NCBI GenBank assembly: GCA_030697555.1
Contig: JAUYPV010000049.1
Location: 1-64,000, forward strand
Reading direction: 5' to 3'
DNA: 64,000 nt
Source of the DNA: Hyphomonadaceae bacterium
GTDB lineage: Bacteria; Pseudomonadota; Alphaproteobacteria; Caulobacterales; Hyphomonadaceae
Shown: positions 34,788-43,235 of the stretch, piece by piece
Position numbering within the stretch: the first letter of the stretch is position 1
How the letters are laid out: the number at the start of each line of letters is the position of its first letter
Notes under the pieces: model-generated
The model's database searches: none
Seen by the model: the letters and a program-made list of their open reading frames with translations, nothing else
What the model was told of the DNA's origin: nothing
Position numbers and translations under genes: made by a program

Positions 34788-36722
34788 TCACTCAGCGGCA
34801 ACAGCTGGGTGAGAGAGCGCATCTTGGCCCTGAGGCGTGACTACAAGACCGCCCGCGGAAAACGGCGCAACGAGAATATCCGGCAGATATCCCGTCCCCT
34901 CAAACAGCGCAGCGACCTTCGCAGCGAGGTCATCCTTCCGCAGCTTGGCATGCGTCTTGATGGCGTCCTCGCGGGCGCGGGCGCTGCGCTCCATCATGGC
35001 GGGCGCCTCGGCTACGGCGGCAAGCAGCGCCGACTTGGGCAACCGCACCCAGAACGCCAGGTTGGCCACCCAGAACTCCCGCATGTCGATATCGAGCTGC
35101 TTGGCGAGCTGGTCCGCGATGGACTGCTTGCCCAAGTCCGCGGGCGATGTGTCGTCATGGGCAAGATCAACAGCGCCAGCGACGAGCACGGAAAGGATGT
35201 CAAGGAGGCGGTCACGAGACTGGTCCAGCGCCCATCCCAGCATGTCCGCATCGTCTTGCGGCAGCTGGACTTCCACCCGGGCGCGGCTGCTCTCAGCGTC
35301 GGCCAGGTCGTCAACGGGGCGGATATGCGCCGAGATCGACACGCCGGCCATCTCCGTATGCCGCAGGCTTCGGAGCGCCAGCGAAGCGACGCACACGGCC
35401 AGCGCGACGTCACGATCGTTGGTCAACGCGCCCCGGATGGCGCGGGTGCGCACCAGCGTGAGCTCGCGGTTGATAGATTTCGGCAAGGCGCTCGTGCGGA
35501 CGGGCGGCGCGTCTTCGGCGTCAGCGACAGTTTCGTCGCCGCTGCCGCCTTCCCTGCGCTGTTTCAACAGTCCTGCTGCACGCTTCTGGTCCTCCTGCCG
35601 GACAAGACCCTCAGTCGCGCAGACGCTGCCGTTATTGTTGATCGACAGGAGGACGCCGGAGACCTGCTTGACCTCCTCAGTCCAGCAGCGGCCCTTCTGC
35701 CGGACCGTCTCGTAGGCCGCTTCAAGGTCGTCGCGCGTTGACCAGCGCGGATCGTCCTCCACGCCTGTCGCGTCCAGATCAGCGTCGAGCTTCTCGATTT
35801 CTGCGGAGATGCGATCAAGTTCAGCCTGCTCTTCGGGCGTGGGATCGCGCCACTCCGGATAGAGGCGGGTGGTCGAGAAGCCCGAGCCGCGGCCGTCAGC
35901 GAGGTGGAGCTCGACCCAGCTCCATCCGTCCGCAAGATGGCGAGCGCTTGATTCCTGCAGCTTGTCCTCGGCGAGCTTCGCCAGGAGCGCGGGGCTCTCG
36001 ATGAAGACCGCCTCGGCATCGAAGAGGTCCCCGAGCAGCTTGCCGCCCGCCGCCTCGTAGGCGTCGATACCAACGAAGATCGCCAGGCGGTCCGACGCGC
36101 GGACGCGGCCGTCCATCAAGCGTGCGCGAACCGAAGGCGCATGCGTGACCGGCTTGCCGAGGCTGCGGAACACCGCCTCCTGCTGGCCGTGATCGTCCAC
36201 AAGACAGAATGCCCTAGCAGCGTCGAGGGTGACATCGCCCCGCTTCCAGGCCGCCTTGATCTTCGGAGACAGGCTCGCCAGCGCGAGACGCTGATCGACA
36301 TGCCGTCGGCTGATGCCGAAGTGCTTCGCCACTTCGTCAGGCCCAAGACCGTCAGCTACGAGCGCGGCAAAGGCATCGACCTCGTCCATCGCATCCATAG
36401 CGACCCGGTGGATGTTCTCGACGAGGGAGATCTCGCGACCTTCTTCTTGGGCGACGACGTTGCACGCGACGGGGAAATCCTTCGCGATCACGCCCGTCTT
36501 GGCGAGCAGCTTCAGCGCGAGAAGGCGGCGTCCGCCTGCATCGACCTCGAACCGGTCGCCTTCCGCCGGGACCACGCAAAGATTCTGCAAGAGCCCGCGG
36601 GACGCGATCGAGGCCGCAAGCGCCTCAATGTCGGCCTTGCGGTCCTTGCGGCGGACATTCCTCGGTGACGCGACGAGCTTGTTGAGCGGGATTAACTGCA
36701 TCGCAGGTTGTTGGACAGTCAT
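34788..36722 (-). CDS. ParB-like nuclease/partition protein, copy 1
   Basis: The 644-residue ParB/Srx-fold protein has the N-terminal box LVASPRNVRRKDRKADIEAL, the catalytic-type pocket GGRRLLALKLLA (residues 64-75) and the NTP box SLVENIHR. A central helix-turn-helix follows (GPDEVAKHFGISRRHVDQRL). The long C-terminus (about 400 residues) is typical of large ParB-like proteins on alphaproteobacterial plasmids and ICEs. It is about 75% identical over the N-terminal half to the copy at 60000-61934 and has exactly the same length. No parA is nearby, so a role in element regulation or DNA processing is as likely as partition. AGGAGAATCC precedes the ATG inside a small hairpin. Confidence 0.85.
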   Translation of the reverse strand: MTVQQPAMQLIPLNKLVASPRNVRRKDRKADIEALAASIASRGLLQNLCVVPAEGDRFEVDAGGRRLLALKLLAKTGVIAKDFPVACNVVAQEEGREISLVENIHRVAMDAMDEVDAFAALVADGLGPDEVAKHFGISRRHVDQRLALASLSPKIKAAWKRGDVTLDAARAFCLVDDHGQQEAVFRSLGKPVTHAPSVRARLMDGRVRASDRLAIFVGIDAYEAAGGKLLGDLFDAEAVFIESPALLAKLAEDKLQESSARHLADGWSWVELHLADGRGSGFSTTRLYPEWRDPTPEEQAELDRISAEIEKLDADLDATGVEDDPRWSTRDDLEAAYETVRQKGRCWTEEVKQVSGVLLSINNNGSVCATEGLVRQEDQKRAAGLLKQRREGGSGDETVADAEDAPPVRTSALPKSINRELTLVRTRAIRGALTNDRDVALAVCVASLALRSLRHTEMAGVSISAHIRPVDDLADAESSRARVEVQLPQDDADMLGWALDQSRDRLLDILSVLVAGAVDLAHDDTSPADLGKQSIADQLAKQLDIDMREFWVANLAFWVRLPKSALLAAVAEAPAMMERSARAREDAIKTHAKLRKDDLAAKVAALFEGTGYLPDILVAPFSAGGLVVTPQGQDALSHPAVAAE

Positions 36723-36724
36723 TG

Positions 36725-36900
36725 GATTCTCCTAGGGAATCCCGGCTGCAGAACGCGAAGCCGGGACCGCATGCGCGGCCCGACCGTTCAGCGCCTGCCG
36801 GATGAGCTCGCCGCTCAAGGGCAAAGAGCGCAGCGTCCCTTGAACGGCGGGCGCGGCAGGCGACGGGCGTTCGCGCGCATGCGGCCCGGCGGCAGCTACA
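36725..36900 (-). promoter_or_regulatory. Structured leader of parB-like copy 1
   Basis: A nested hairpin lies upstream of the gene. Outer arms 36792-36800 and 36854-36862 pair 9/9. Inner arms 36809-36821 and 36837-36849 pair 12/13 and include CTCAAGGG/CCCTTGA. Nearer the start, GGATTC and GAATCC form a small stem with the AGGA ribosome binding site in its loop. The same layout precedes the second copy, with a compensating change in the outer stem. Confidence 0.75.
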
Positions 36901-37003
36901 CGCCCCGGAGAACGCGAATGCTCAGAGCAGACGGGGCCAGACTCAGGCCACCCGAATCAGCCAGACTGCCCGCTCACCGCCGACTGCAAAGCTTCAAAAC
37001 GCC

Positions 37004-38719
37004 ATGACGGAAGTCCCGATCGCCCAGACAATCCTCGAGCAGGCGAAGGCCGGAACGCTCGCAAACCTCGTTGGTGAACGATTCGGGCGGTTGGATGGAG
37101 CAGAGTTCGACGCTGCGGTTGCGGCCTGCGTCGACCTGCACAATGCGGGGCAGATCGATTTCGTGGGTCTCGTCCATGAGCCCGCGTTCAAGGTGCTTCA
37201 TTCGAGCTACTTCTTCTTCGCGCAGCACGTCTTCGTCGCAGCCATCCCAGCCCTTTCCACTTCGCTTGACGCGATGCTGACCTGTGTCGACGCACTGGTA
37301 GCGCAGGCGGGACAGGATCAGATGGCGGGGCAGCCCCTGGGGCCGCTCGGCGCCTGGCTTCGGGCGGATCAAGCGCGCGCACTGGAGCTGGTAACCAAGG
37401 CAGAAGCTGGCGAGCAACCTGCCATGAACCACTATTTCCACGGTCTCGTGGCAGCCGCAGACATCGCGCGGGCGCGCCAGGCTGCGGAGACGTTTGATGA
37501 CCAGCGGCGTCTGGCGGCTGTCTCGGCCTTGGGCGAGATTGCGCATGATCCCGAAGGGACCGCCTTTTCCTTCGATCTTTTCTCCAGGCTTCACGAAGCG
37601 CATCGCAGCAACGATCACCTGCATGCGGCACTGGTGTCTGCCTGCGTCAGCCTTGTCGGCCACAACCCCTCGGCCGCGGAATCCGCGCGCGCCCTGTGCG
37701 CTGTTCTGGTTGAGGAGGCCGGCCCGCAGACGATCTATTGCTGCGCTCGTGTGATCTGGCGGCAGAAGCACGTACGAACGGATGCAGATCTCACAGAGAT
37801 CCTTCTCCCGCCGCTCCTGCGCGTCGCGCCGGAGCACAAGGGCACGATCAGAGAGATCGATGCCGCGCTGTCCACGCTGATGAGGGCCGGCAAACAGAAA
37901 CTCGTCATCGACTTCGTCACGAAGCTGCTGAGCGCACCGGATTGCGCACTCGCGCTCGAGGAGTTCCAGATGTTCTCCAACGCGCTTGAAAAGAGCGAGC
38001 ACTTACCTGCGACGTTGGTTGCGTGGCTCAGGAGCGCCGCCCCTGCTCTTTGCTCGGGCGCGGTGTCTCTGCATGGTGGGGACGATCTGGCGGGCCAGAT
38101 CGTCAGCCTTCCCAGCGAGGCGGTCGCGATGCCCGCCAACGAGCAGGCCTTCGTCTGTCGCAAGGCGGTGGCCTACTTCTTCTTCCAGCCGGTCACAGCC
38201 GCCTCGATCCTGGTGAGCTTCCTGCGAAGCTGTGACGCCGAAGCGCGGGAGGAGATCACCGGGCTGCTTTTCATGCCGCTTCTCCAGAACTATGGCGGCG
38301 GACCGCGCGACTACCTGGAAGGCCTCGATGACAAAGATCCGGCTCATGCCGCCGTCGTGGAGGCTCTCGCTGAGAACCGGCGATACATGGAAGGCCTGAC
38401 CAAGGGAGACGATATCAGGGAGCTTGCTCCATCAGAGCACCAGCGCCTAGTCGCGCATATGCGCCAGCGGGATGAAGCCACCCAGACGTTCAAGGCGGCG
38501 CGCGAGCAGTCGGTGCTGCGGCACTTCGTGAAGAACTCCACCATCCTCTACGGGCGCAGCTCACTCAACTATTTTGGCGGTGCAGGAGGCCGGCGCGCGG
38601 TGGAGACCGAACTGCAGCCGCATTCCGTCTCGATGGAGCTGCCCCGCATGCTCGTCGTCGACCCTCTTGGGCTCGAGTATCTGCTGTGGCGCTTCCGGAA
38701 CGAGGAGCTGGAGGCATGA
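37004..38719 (+). CDS. Large helical protein of unknown function, probable defence cargo
   Basis: The 571-residue protein is predicted to be almost entirely alpha-helical, with Ala/Leu/Glu-rich repeats like HEAT/TPR solenoids (for example LEEFQMFSNALEKSEHLPATL). No catalytic motif is visible. The ATG at 37004 has no clear ribosome binding site. Its stop overlaps the next gene by four bases (ATGA), so the two form a coupled operon divergent from parB-like copy 1. The pairing of a solenoid protein with a nuclease-like partner on a mobile element fits a two-gene defence or toxin system, which is inference. Confidence 0.65.
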   Translation: MTEVPIAQTILEQAKAGTLANLVGERFGRLDGAEFDAAVAACVDLHNAGQIDFVGLVHEPAFKVLHSSYFFFAQHVFVAAIPALSTSLDAMLTCVDALVAQAGQDQMAGQPLGPLGAWLRADQARALELVTKAEAGEQPAMNHYFHGLVAAADIARARQAAETFDDQRRLAAVSALGEIAHDPEGTAFSFDLFSRLHEAHRSNDHLHAALVSACVSLVGHNPSAAESARALCAVLVEEAGPQTIYCCARVIWRQKHVRTDADLTEILLPPLLRVAPEHKGTIREIDAALSTLMRAGKQKLVIDFVTKLLSAPDCALALEEFQMFSNALEKSEHLPATLVAWLRSAAPALCSGAVSLHGGDDLAGQIVSLPSEAVAMPANEQAFVCRKAVAYFFFQPVTAASILVSFLRSCDAEAREEITGLLFMPLLQNYGGGPRDYLEGLDDKDPAHAAVVEALAENRRYMEGLTKGDDIRELAPSEHQRLVAHMRQRDEATQTFKAAREQSVLRHFVKNSTILYGRSSLNYFGGAGGRRAVETELQPHSVSMELPRMLVVDPLGLEYLLWRFRNEELEA

Positions 38720-40440
38720 AGCTCATCATCCGCGAATACCTCGCCTCGTTGCGCGAACGCGAGGAGCTCGATGCGATACTTCCCGTCCTGGTCAGCGAAC
38801 TGGGATACACGGTCTTCTCCAGCCCCCAGCGTGGCACACGACAACACGGCGTCGATGTTGCGGCTGTTGGCGACCACAATGGCGAGCGAAAGGTCTTCCT
38901 CTTCACCATCAAGAAGGGTGATCTCACGCGCCAGGACTGGAACGGCGATGTCCAGGCGGTCCGTCCTTCACTCGAGGAGATCGAGGACGTCTACATCCCC
39001 ACCAAGATCCCACCTGGCTACAAGGACCTGAAGGTCGTCATCGTCATCTGTTTCGGCGGTGAGGTTCGCGAGGCGGTCCGGGCGGAGCTGACCGGCTACA
39101 CGACCCGCAAGACGACCGACACGCTCTCCTTCGAGGAATGGAACGGCGATGTCCTCGCCAGTCACCTGCTTGCGGGCGTGCTGCGGGAGGAGGTGCTCCC
39201 CAAGGCGTGGCGATCGAGCTTCCAGAAGGCGGTCGCGCTTCTGGATGAACCCGACGCCTCGTACCGTCATTTCGCGACCCTGCTCCGGCAGATGGACATC
39301 TCGGCGTCCGCACCAGCCAAGGATCGCGTGCGAGCGGCCCGCCAAATCTATCTCTCCCTCTGGATCATGTACGTTTGGGCGCGCGATGTCGGGAACCTTG
39401 AAGCGCCCTATCGCGCAAGCGAGCTCGCGGTCCTCCACGCCTGGGAGCTGGTCAAGCCTGAGATCGGCGCATCGACCGAGGCTGGCGAGGCGTTGGCGAC
39501 CGTCCTCGTGCAGCTGATCAACGTCCACCAGTCGATTGCGTCCGGGCTCATCGACGAGAAGATTACACCCCTCGCCTCCTCACGGCATGCGTTGTCGGTC
39601 GCGGTCGGATCGCGCAACCCCGTCGACGTCAACCTCAAGCTCTTCGAGGCCCTGGGCCGGCTTGCGATGCTCGGGATGTGGCACGCCTGGAGCGCCGGCA
39701 TCGGCGACGAGGCGCACAAAGAGAAGAGCATGAAGGCGGCCCAGGAACGGTTCGACAAGGGCGTCGCGATGATCCGGTCGAACCCGCACCTGCTCCTGCC
39801 GGTATGTGACTCGCAGGCGACTGATGTCGCGCTTTTCCTTGTCCTCTGGCTCACGGCGGGAGGCGACCGCGCGGGCGTGGTGTACTGGCTCACGTCGATG
39901 GCGCAGCGCCTGAACTTCGGCGTCCGCACCCGCAGTGCTTATCCGATCACTTCGAACGACTACCGGGACCTGCTGCTGCACCCGAAGGACAAGTCGGACG
40001 AGTACTTCAAGCAGAACACTGCCGGAAGCACGCTGATCCCGCTCCTGACAGCTTGGCTTTCGGGCATGGCGGAAGCCGAGGCGTCGGACGCGCTCGGCAA
40101 GCTGGCGCGCGAGAAGCTTGAGCACTGCACCATGCAGCTGTGGCTGCCGGACGAAAGTTCCGACCAGCATCTCTATCTCAACACATCCACGCATGGGCGG
40201 GGTCTGACCGATCTCGACGTCGCTGATGGCTCGGGCCTGATTTCGACCATCGCGGCGGCGGTTGACGAGAAAAGAGACTGCACCGCCCTGAGCGCGTTCC
40301 AGACCGGGAACTGGCCGATCATCCTGCTGGCCTGTCGCCACTGGCGGCTGCCTGTGCCTCCAGACTTCTGGATCTCCGCCCTTTCACCTGACGCGGCGGA
40401 CAATCCTACCGACGGCGCTCCAGACGAGGATGCCTCCTAG
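38716..40440 (+). CDS. PD-(D/E)XK-like nuclease domain fused to helical region
   Basis: The 574-residue protein has an N-terminal domain whose order LVSELGYTVFSSPQRG, HGVDVAAVG and VFLFTIKKGD matches the restriction-endonuclease fold, with the catalytic Asp in GVD and the xxIKKG Lys on the next strand (Mrr-like). The remaining 430 residues are helical and unassigned. It is translationally coupled to the preceding solenoid protein. Expected role: nucleic-acid cleavage triggered or targeted by the partner. The nuclease call is by motif only and needs a structure comparison. Confidence 0.65.
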   Translation: MKLIIREYLASLREREELDAILPVLVSELGYTVFSSPQRGTRQHGVDVAAVGDHNGERKVFLFTIKKGDLTRQDWNGDVQAVRPSLEEIEDVYIPTKIPPGYKDLKVVIVICFGGEVREAVRAELTGYTTRKTTDTLSFEEWNGDVLASHLLAGVLREEVLPKAWRSSFQKAVALLDEPDASYRHFATLLRQMDISASAPAKDRVRAARQIYLSLWIMYVWARDVGNLEAPYRASELAVLHAWELVKPEIGASTEAGEALATVLVQLINVHQSIASGLIDEKITPLASSRHALSVAVGSRNPVDVNLKLFEALGRLAMLGMWHAWSAGIGDEAHKEKSMKAAQERFDKGVAMIRSNPHLLLPVCDSQATDVALFLVLWLTAGGDRAGVVYWLTSMAQRLNFGVRTRSAYPITSNDYRDLLLHPKDKSDEYFKQNTAGSTLIPLLTAWLSGMAEAEASDALGKLAREKLEHCTMQLWLPDESSDQHLYLNTSTHGRGLTDLDVADGSGLISTIAAAVDEKRDCTALSAFQTGNWPIILLACRHWRLPVPPDFWISALSPDAADNPTDGAPDEDAS

Positions 40441-40444
40441 ACGC

Positions 40445-40770
40445 GCCGATGGGGGCCGGTCAGTCCCCGAGACGATCGTCACCGATGGTCTGGCCTCGTA
40501 CGGCTCAGTGCCGAAAGCGCTCGGCCTGGAAGAGCGCCATCGACCAGGCCGGCTGCGCGAGAACAACCGCGCCGAGAATTCGCATCTCGCGATCCGGCGA
40601 TGCGAGCGCAATATGCTCGGGTTCAAGTCCCTGCCCTCGGCGCAGCCTTCCTCCCCACGGACGCCGCGATCTACAACGCATTCGATTTTCAGCGCCACAT
40701 GATCTGCCGGCCGACACTGAGGCGTTATCGGGCGCGCGCGGATTCCGTATGGGCTAAGGCGGCAGCTTAA
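40445..40770 (+). pseudogene. IS6-family transposase 3' relic, frameshifted
   Basis: The frame from about 40465 encodes PETIVTDGLASYG, then GRLRENNRAENSHLAIRR and MLGFKS, the C-terminal half of an IS6-family DDE transposase including the catalytic Asp and Glu. After about 40640 the match switches frame to AAIYNAFDFQRHMI and ends RADSVWAKAAA at the TAA at 40768-40770. The 5' half and left inverted repeat are missing. It marks the junction between defence cargo and the catabolic cluster. Confidence 0.85.
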
Positions 40771-40961
40771 GGGCAGAGGCGCACTTCGCGCCGAAGTCCA
40801 CGCCCGCAAGTTATCCTGACGCCCCCTTGAGCCGTCCAACCGCCAATCAATGTCGCGGCGGCATAGATGCGTCGTTTAATGAATTTTCCCGCCGACAGAT
40901 CATGTGGAAGGGTCGCCGTGCAGAAAACAATAAAAAGTGTACCTGCGGGAGGAGTTAAAGC

Positions 40962-43133
40962 ATGAAGAGGGCCTTACTATGTTCGGCGCAATTGTGTGCG
41001 ACCACTTTTTTGCTCGCGGCTGCTTCGCCCGCGGTCGCGCAAGTCACGGCTGAAGAACAAGCTTCAGATGTAATCGTTGTGACAGCGCGCAGACGAGAGG
41101 AGAGTCTGCAGGACGTTCCCTCCTCTGTTCAAGTCATTGGCCAAGAGCAGATCAACTCTATGAATGCGCGCTCGCTCGCCGAACTCAATGGAGCCACGCC
41201 CAACGTCAGCATGGATCCGCAAAATGGCACGATCACAATTCGGGGCATCAGTTCGAACGCGCGAAACGCGGGCTTCGAGGCGGGGGCCGCGGTATATATT
41301 GACGGCGTCTACCAGGGCCGGCCCGTCGGCAATAATCAGAACCTCGTCGACATCGCCCAAGTGGAGGTCCTGCGAGGACCGCAGGGCACGCTCTTTGGTA
41401 AGAACACGACCGCGGGAGCCTACAACATCACGACCGTTCGCCCGGGCGATGAGTTTCACGGTTCTGGCTATCTGCGTTTAGGTGAACAGGATCAGCGAGA
41501 ATTCGCAGGCTACGTGGCGGGACCGCTTGTCGAAGATGTGCTAGGCGGCAAGCTCGCGGTCTTTCGGCAAACACAAGATGGGTATCAACACGATTCTGGC
41601 ACCGGGCGTGACTACGGCAATGTTGACGCATATGGCGCCCGTGCGGAGCTGAACCTCACCGTCGGCGGGTGGGATCTCGCTCTGCGCGGAGACTACTCTT
41701 GGGACCTCGGCGAGGCGGCTAGACAAGAGCCAGTGCAAGGCCCACTCACGGGCAGGTCGCTGCAGGTGTCGCCAGGCATCGACACCATCCACTCCGACAT
41801 ACAGCAGGAGTCCGAAGTTCACGGTGGCGGCCTTTCCTTCACAGCGGAACGCGACCTGGGCTTCGCCACGCTGACGTCCATTACCGCTTGGCGGGAATTG
41901 GCCTCGGAAATCGTCGTCGATGATGATTATGGAACGGCCGGGACAACGACATTTCCAGCCTACGTGTTCGTGCCTGCCCTAGCGAACATCTATCACCATT
42001 ACGACGACGAGGGACGCCATTTCAGCCAAGAGATTCGGCTAGCTTCGCCGTCCGACAGCTTTGTCACCTATGTGGCGGGCCTCTACTATTTCAGTCAGGA
42101 GCTCGACAGTCGTCGGGACTACGTGGCTGGTTACGCGCCAAACTTCTTCATCAACAACTCCAACGTCGAGACGACCGCCTATGCCGCGTTCGCGAACGTT
42201 GATTTGAACGCCACCGATCGGCTGACCTTCACCGCGGGCCTTCGTTACACCCACGAAGAAAAAGATCTTGCCTATTTTCAACAAGGAAACATCGGGTATC
42301 CGACCATTCCTCAAACTACGGACAGCGTCTCCGATAACGACCTGTCCCCCGCGTTGAGTGTGAGCTACCACTTCACGTCAGACGTCATGGGGTATGCGAC
42401 GGCAAGCAGAGGATACAAGTCTGGCGGATGGAATCCGGAGTTGACGCTACAGACCACAGTCCAAGGTATTCGCTTCGAGTCCGAGCAAAACACCAATTAC
42501 GAACTTGGACTGCGAACGCAATTCTTCGACCGGCAATTGACGGTAAACGCGACCCTCTATCACATGGACTACACTGATCTGCAGGTGTCGCGCTTCCTCG
42601 GCGCCGGCGGCCTCGTCATCAGCAACGCTGGTGAGGCCGCTATCGAAGGCCTCGAGCTCGAGGCGATTGCCCGGCCAACCACTTGGTTGCGTCTTTCCGC
42701 TGGCGCCGCGCTTAATGAAGCGAAGTATGGCGACTTCAACCTGGAAGGCGGCGCGCCATTCCCCTACAGCGGCCAAGATTTGACGAACTCGCCGCGGCGG
42801 ACCGGCTTTGTGGCGGCCGATATTGATCTGCCGATCGCGTCGTCATGGTCGTTCCTCGCTCATGGAGACTATCGATACATCGGCGAGCGCTACTTCAATG
42901 ATGGACGCACGCACCCCAGCGGCAACGGCGCGGTAGCGGAAAGCTACGCTATAGCAAACGTGAATTTTGGCATTCGATCCGATAACGGTTTGGAAATCAT
43001 CGCGTACGCCAACAACATTGGTGACGAGCGCGGCGTCATCTCCCGTTCGACCGACTTTCTAGGTTATAACTACCTCCTCGAACGCTATACCTCGCCACGC
43101 CAAGTCGGCGTCAGGATTGGATATTCGTTCTAA
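40962..43133 (+). CDS. TonB-dependent outer-membrane receptor
   Basis: The 723-residue protein has a signal peptide (TFLLAAASPAVAQ), a TonB-box-like VIVVTARRREESLQDVP, a plug domain with VEVLRGPQGTLFGKNTTAGA, and a 22-stranded barrel ending in Phe (RIGYSF). This is the FecA/FepA-like type that expanded in sphingomonads and caulobacters for uptake of hydrophobic or glycosylated compounds. GGGAGGAG precedes the ATG and a terminator follows. It heads the catabolic cluster and presumably imports its substrate. Confidence 0.9.
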   Translation: MKRALLCSAQLCATTFLLAAASPAVAQVTAEEQASDVIVVTARRREESLQDVPSSVQVIGQEQINSMNARSLAELNGATPNVSMDPQNGTITIRGISSNARNAGFEAGAAVYIDGVYQGRPVGNNQNLVDIAQVEVLRGPQGTLFGKNTTAGAYNITTVRPGDEFHGSGYLRLGEQDQREFAGYVAGPLVEDVLGGKLAVFRQTQDGYQHDSGTGRDYGNVDAYGARAELNLTVGGWDLALRGDYSWDLGEAARQEPVQGPLTGRSLQVSPGIDTIHSDIQQESEVHGGGLSFTAERDLGFATLTSITAWRELASEIVVDDDYGTAGTTTFPAYVFVPALANIYHHYDDEGRHFSQEIRLASPSDSFVTYVAGLYYFSQELDSRRDYVAGYAPNFFINNSNVETTAYAAFANVDLNATDRLTFTAGLRYTHEEKDLAYFQQGNIGYPTIPQTTDSVSDNDLSPALSVSYHFTSDVMGYATASRGYKSGGWNPELTLQTTVQGIRFESEQNTNYELGLRTQFFDRQLTVNATLYHMDYTDLQVSRFLGAGGLVISNAGEAAIEGLELEAIARPTTWLRLSAGAALNEAKYGDFNLEGGAPFPYSGQDLTNSPRRTGFVAADIDLPIASSWSFLAHGDYRYIGERYFNDGRTHPSGNGAVAESYAIANVNFGIRSDNGLEIIAYANNIGDERGVISRSTDFLGYNYLLERYTSPRQVGVRIGYSF

Positions 43134-43151
43134 CCCGCGAAAAACCGTGAC

Positions 43152-43180
43152 AGCCGGATGGCGCAAGTCATCCGGCTTTT
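43152..43180 (+). terminator. Terminator after TonB receptor
   Basis: AGCCGGATG and CATCCGGCT form a 9-bp stem followed by TTT and CGTTTC. Its position inside the upstream in-frame extension of the acyl-CoA ligase ORF supports the later ligase start at 43236. Confidence 0.75.
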
Positions 43181-43235
43181 GCGTTTCACTACTTCGCCCG
43201 ACCACGCACTCGCCAGAAGGCAGTCGATTTCACGC

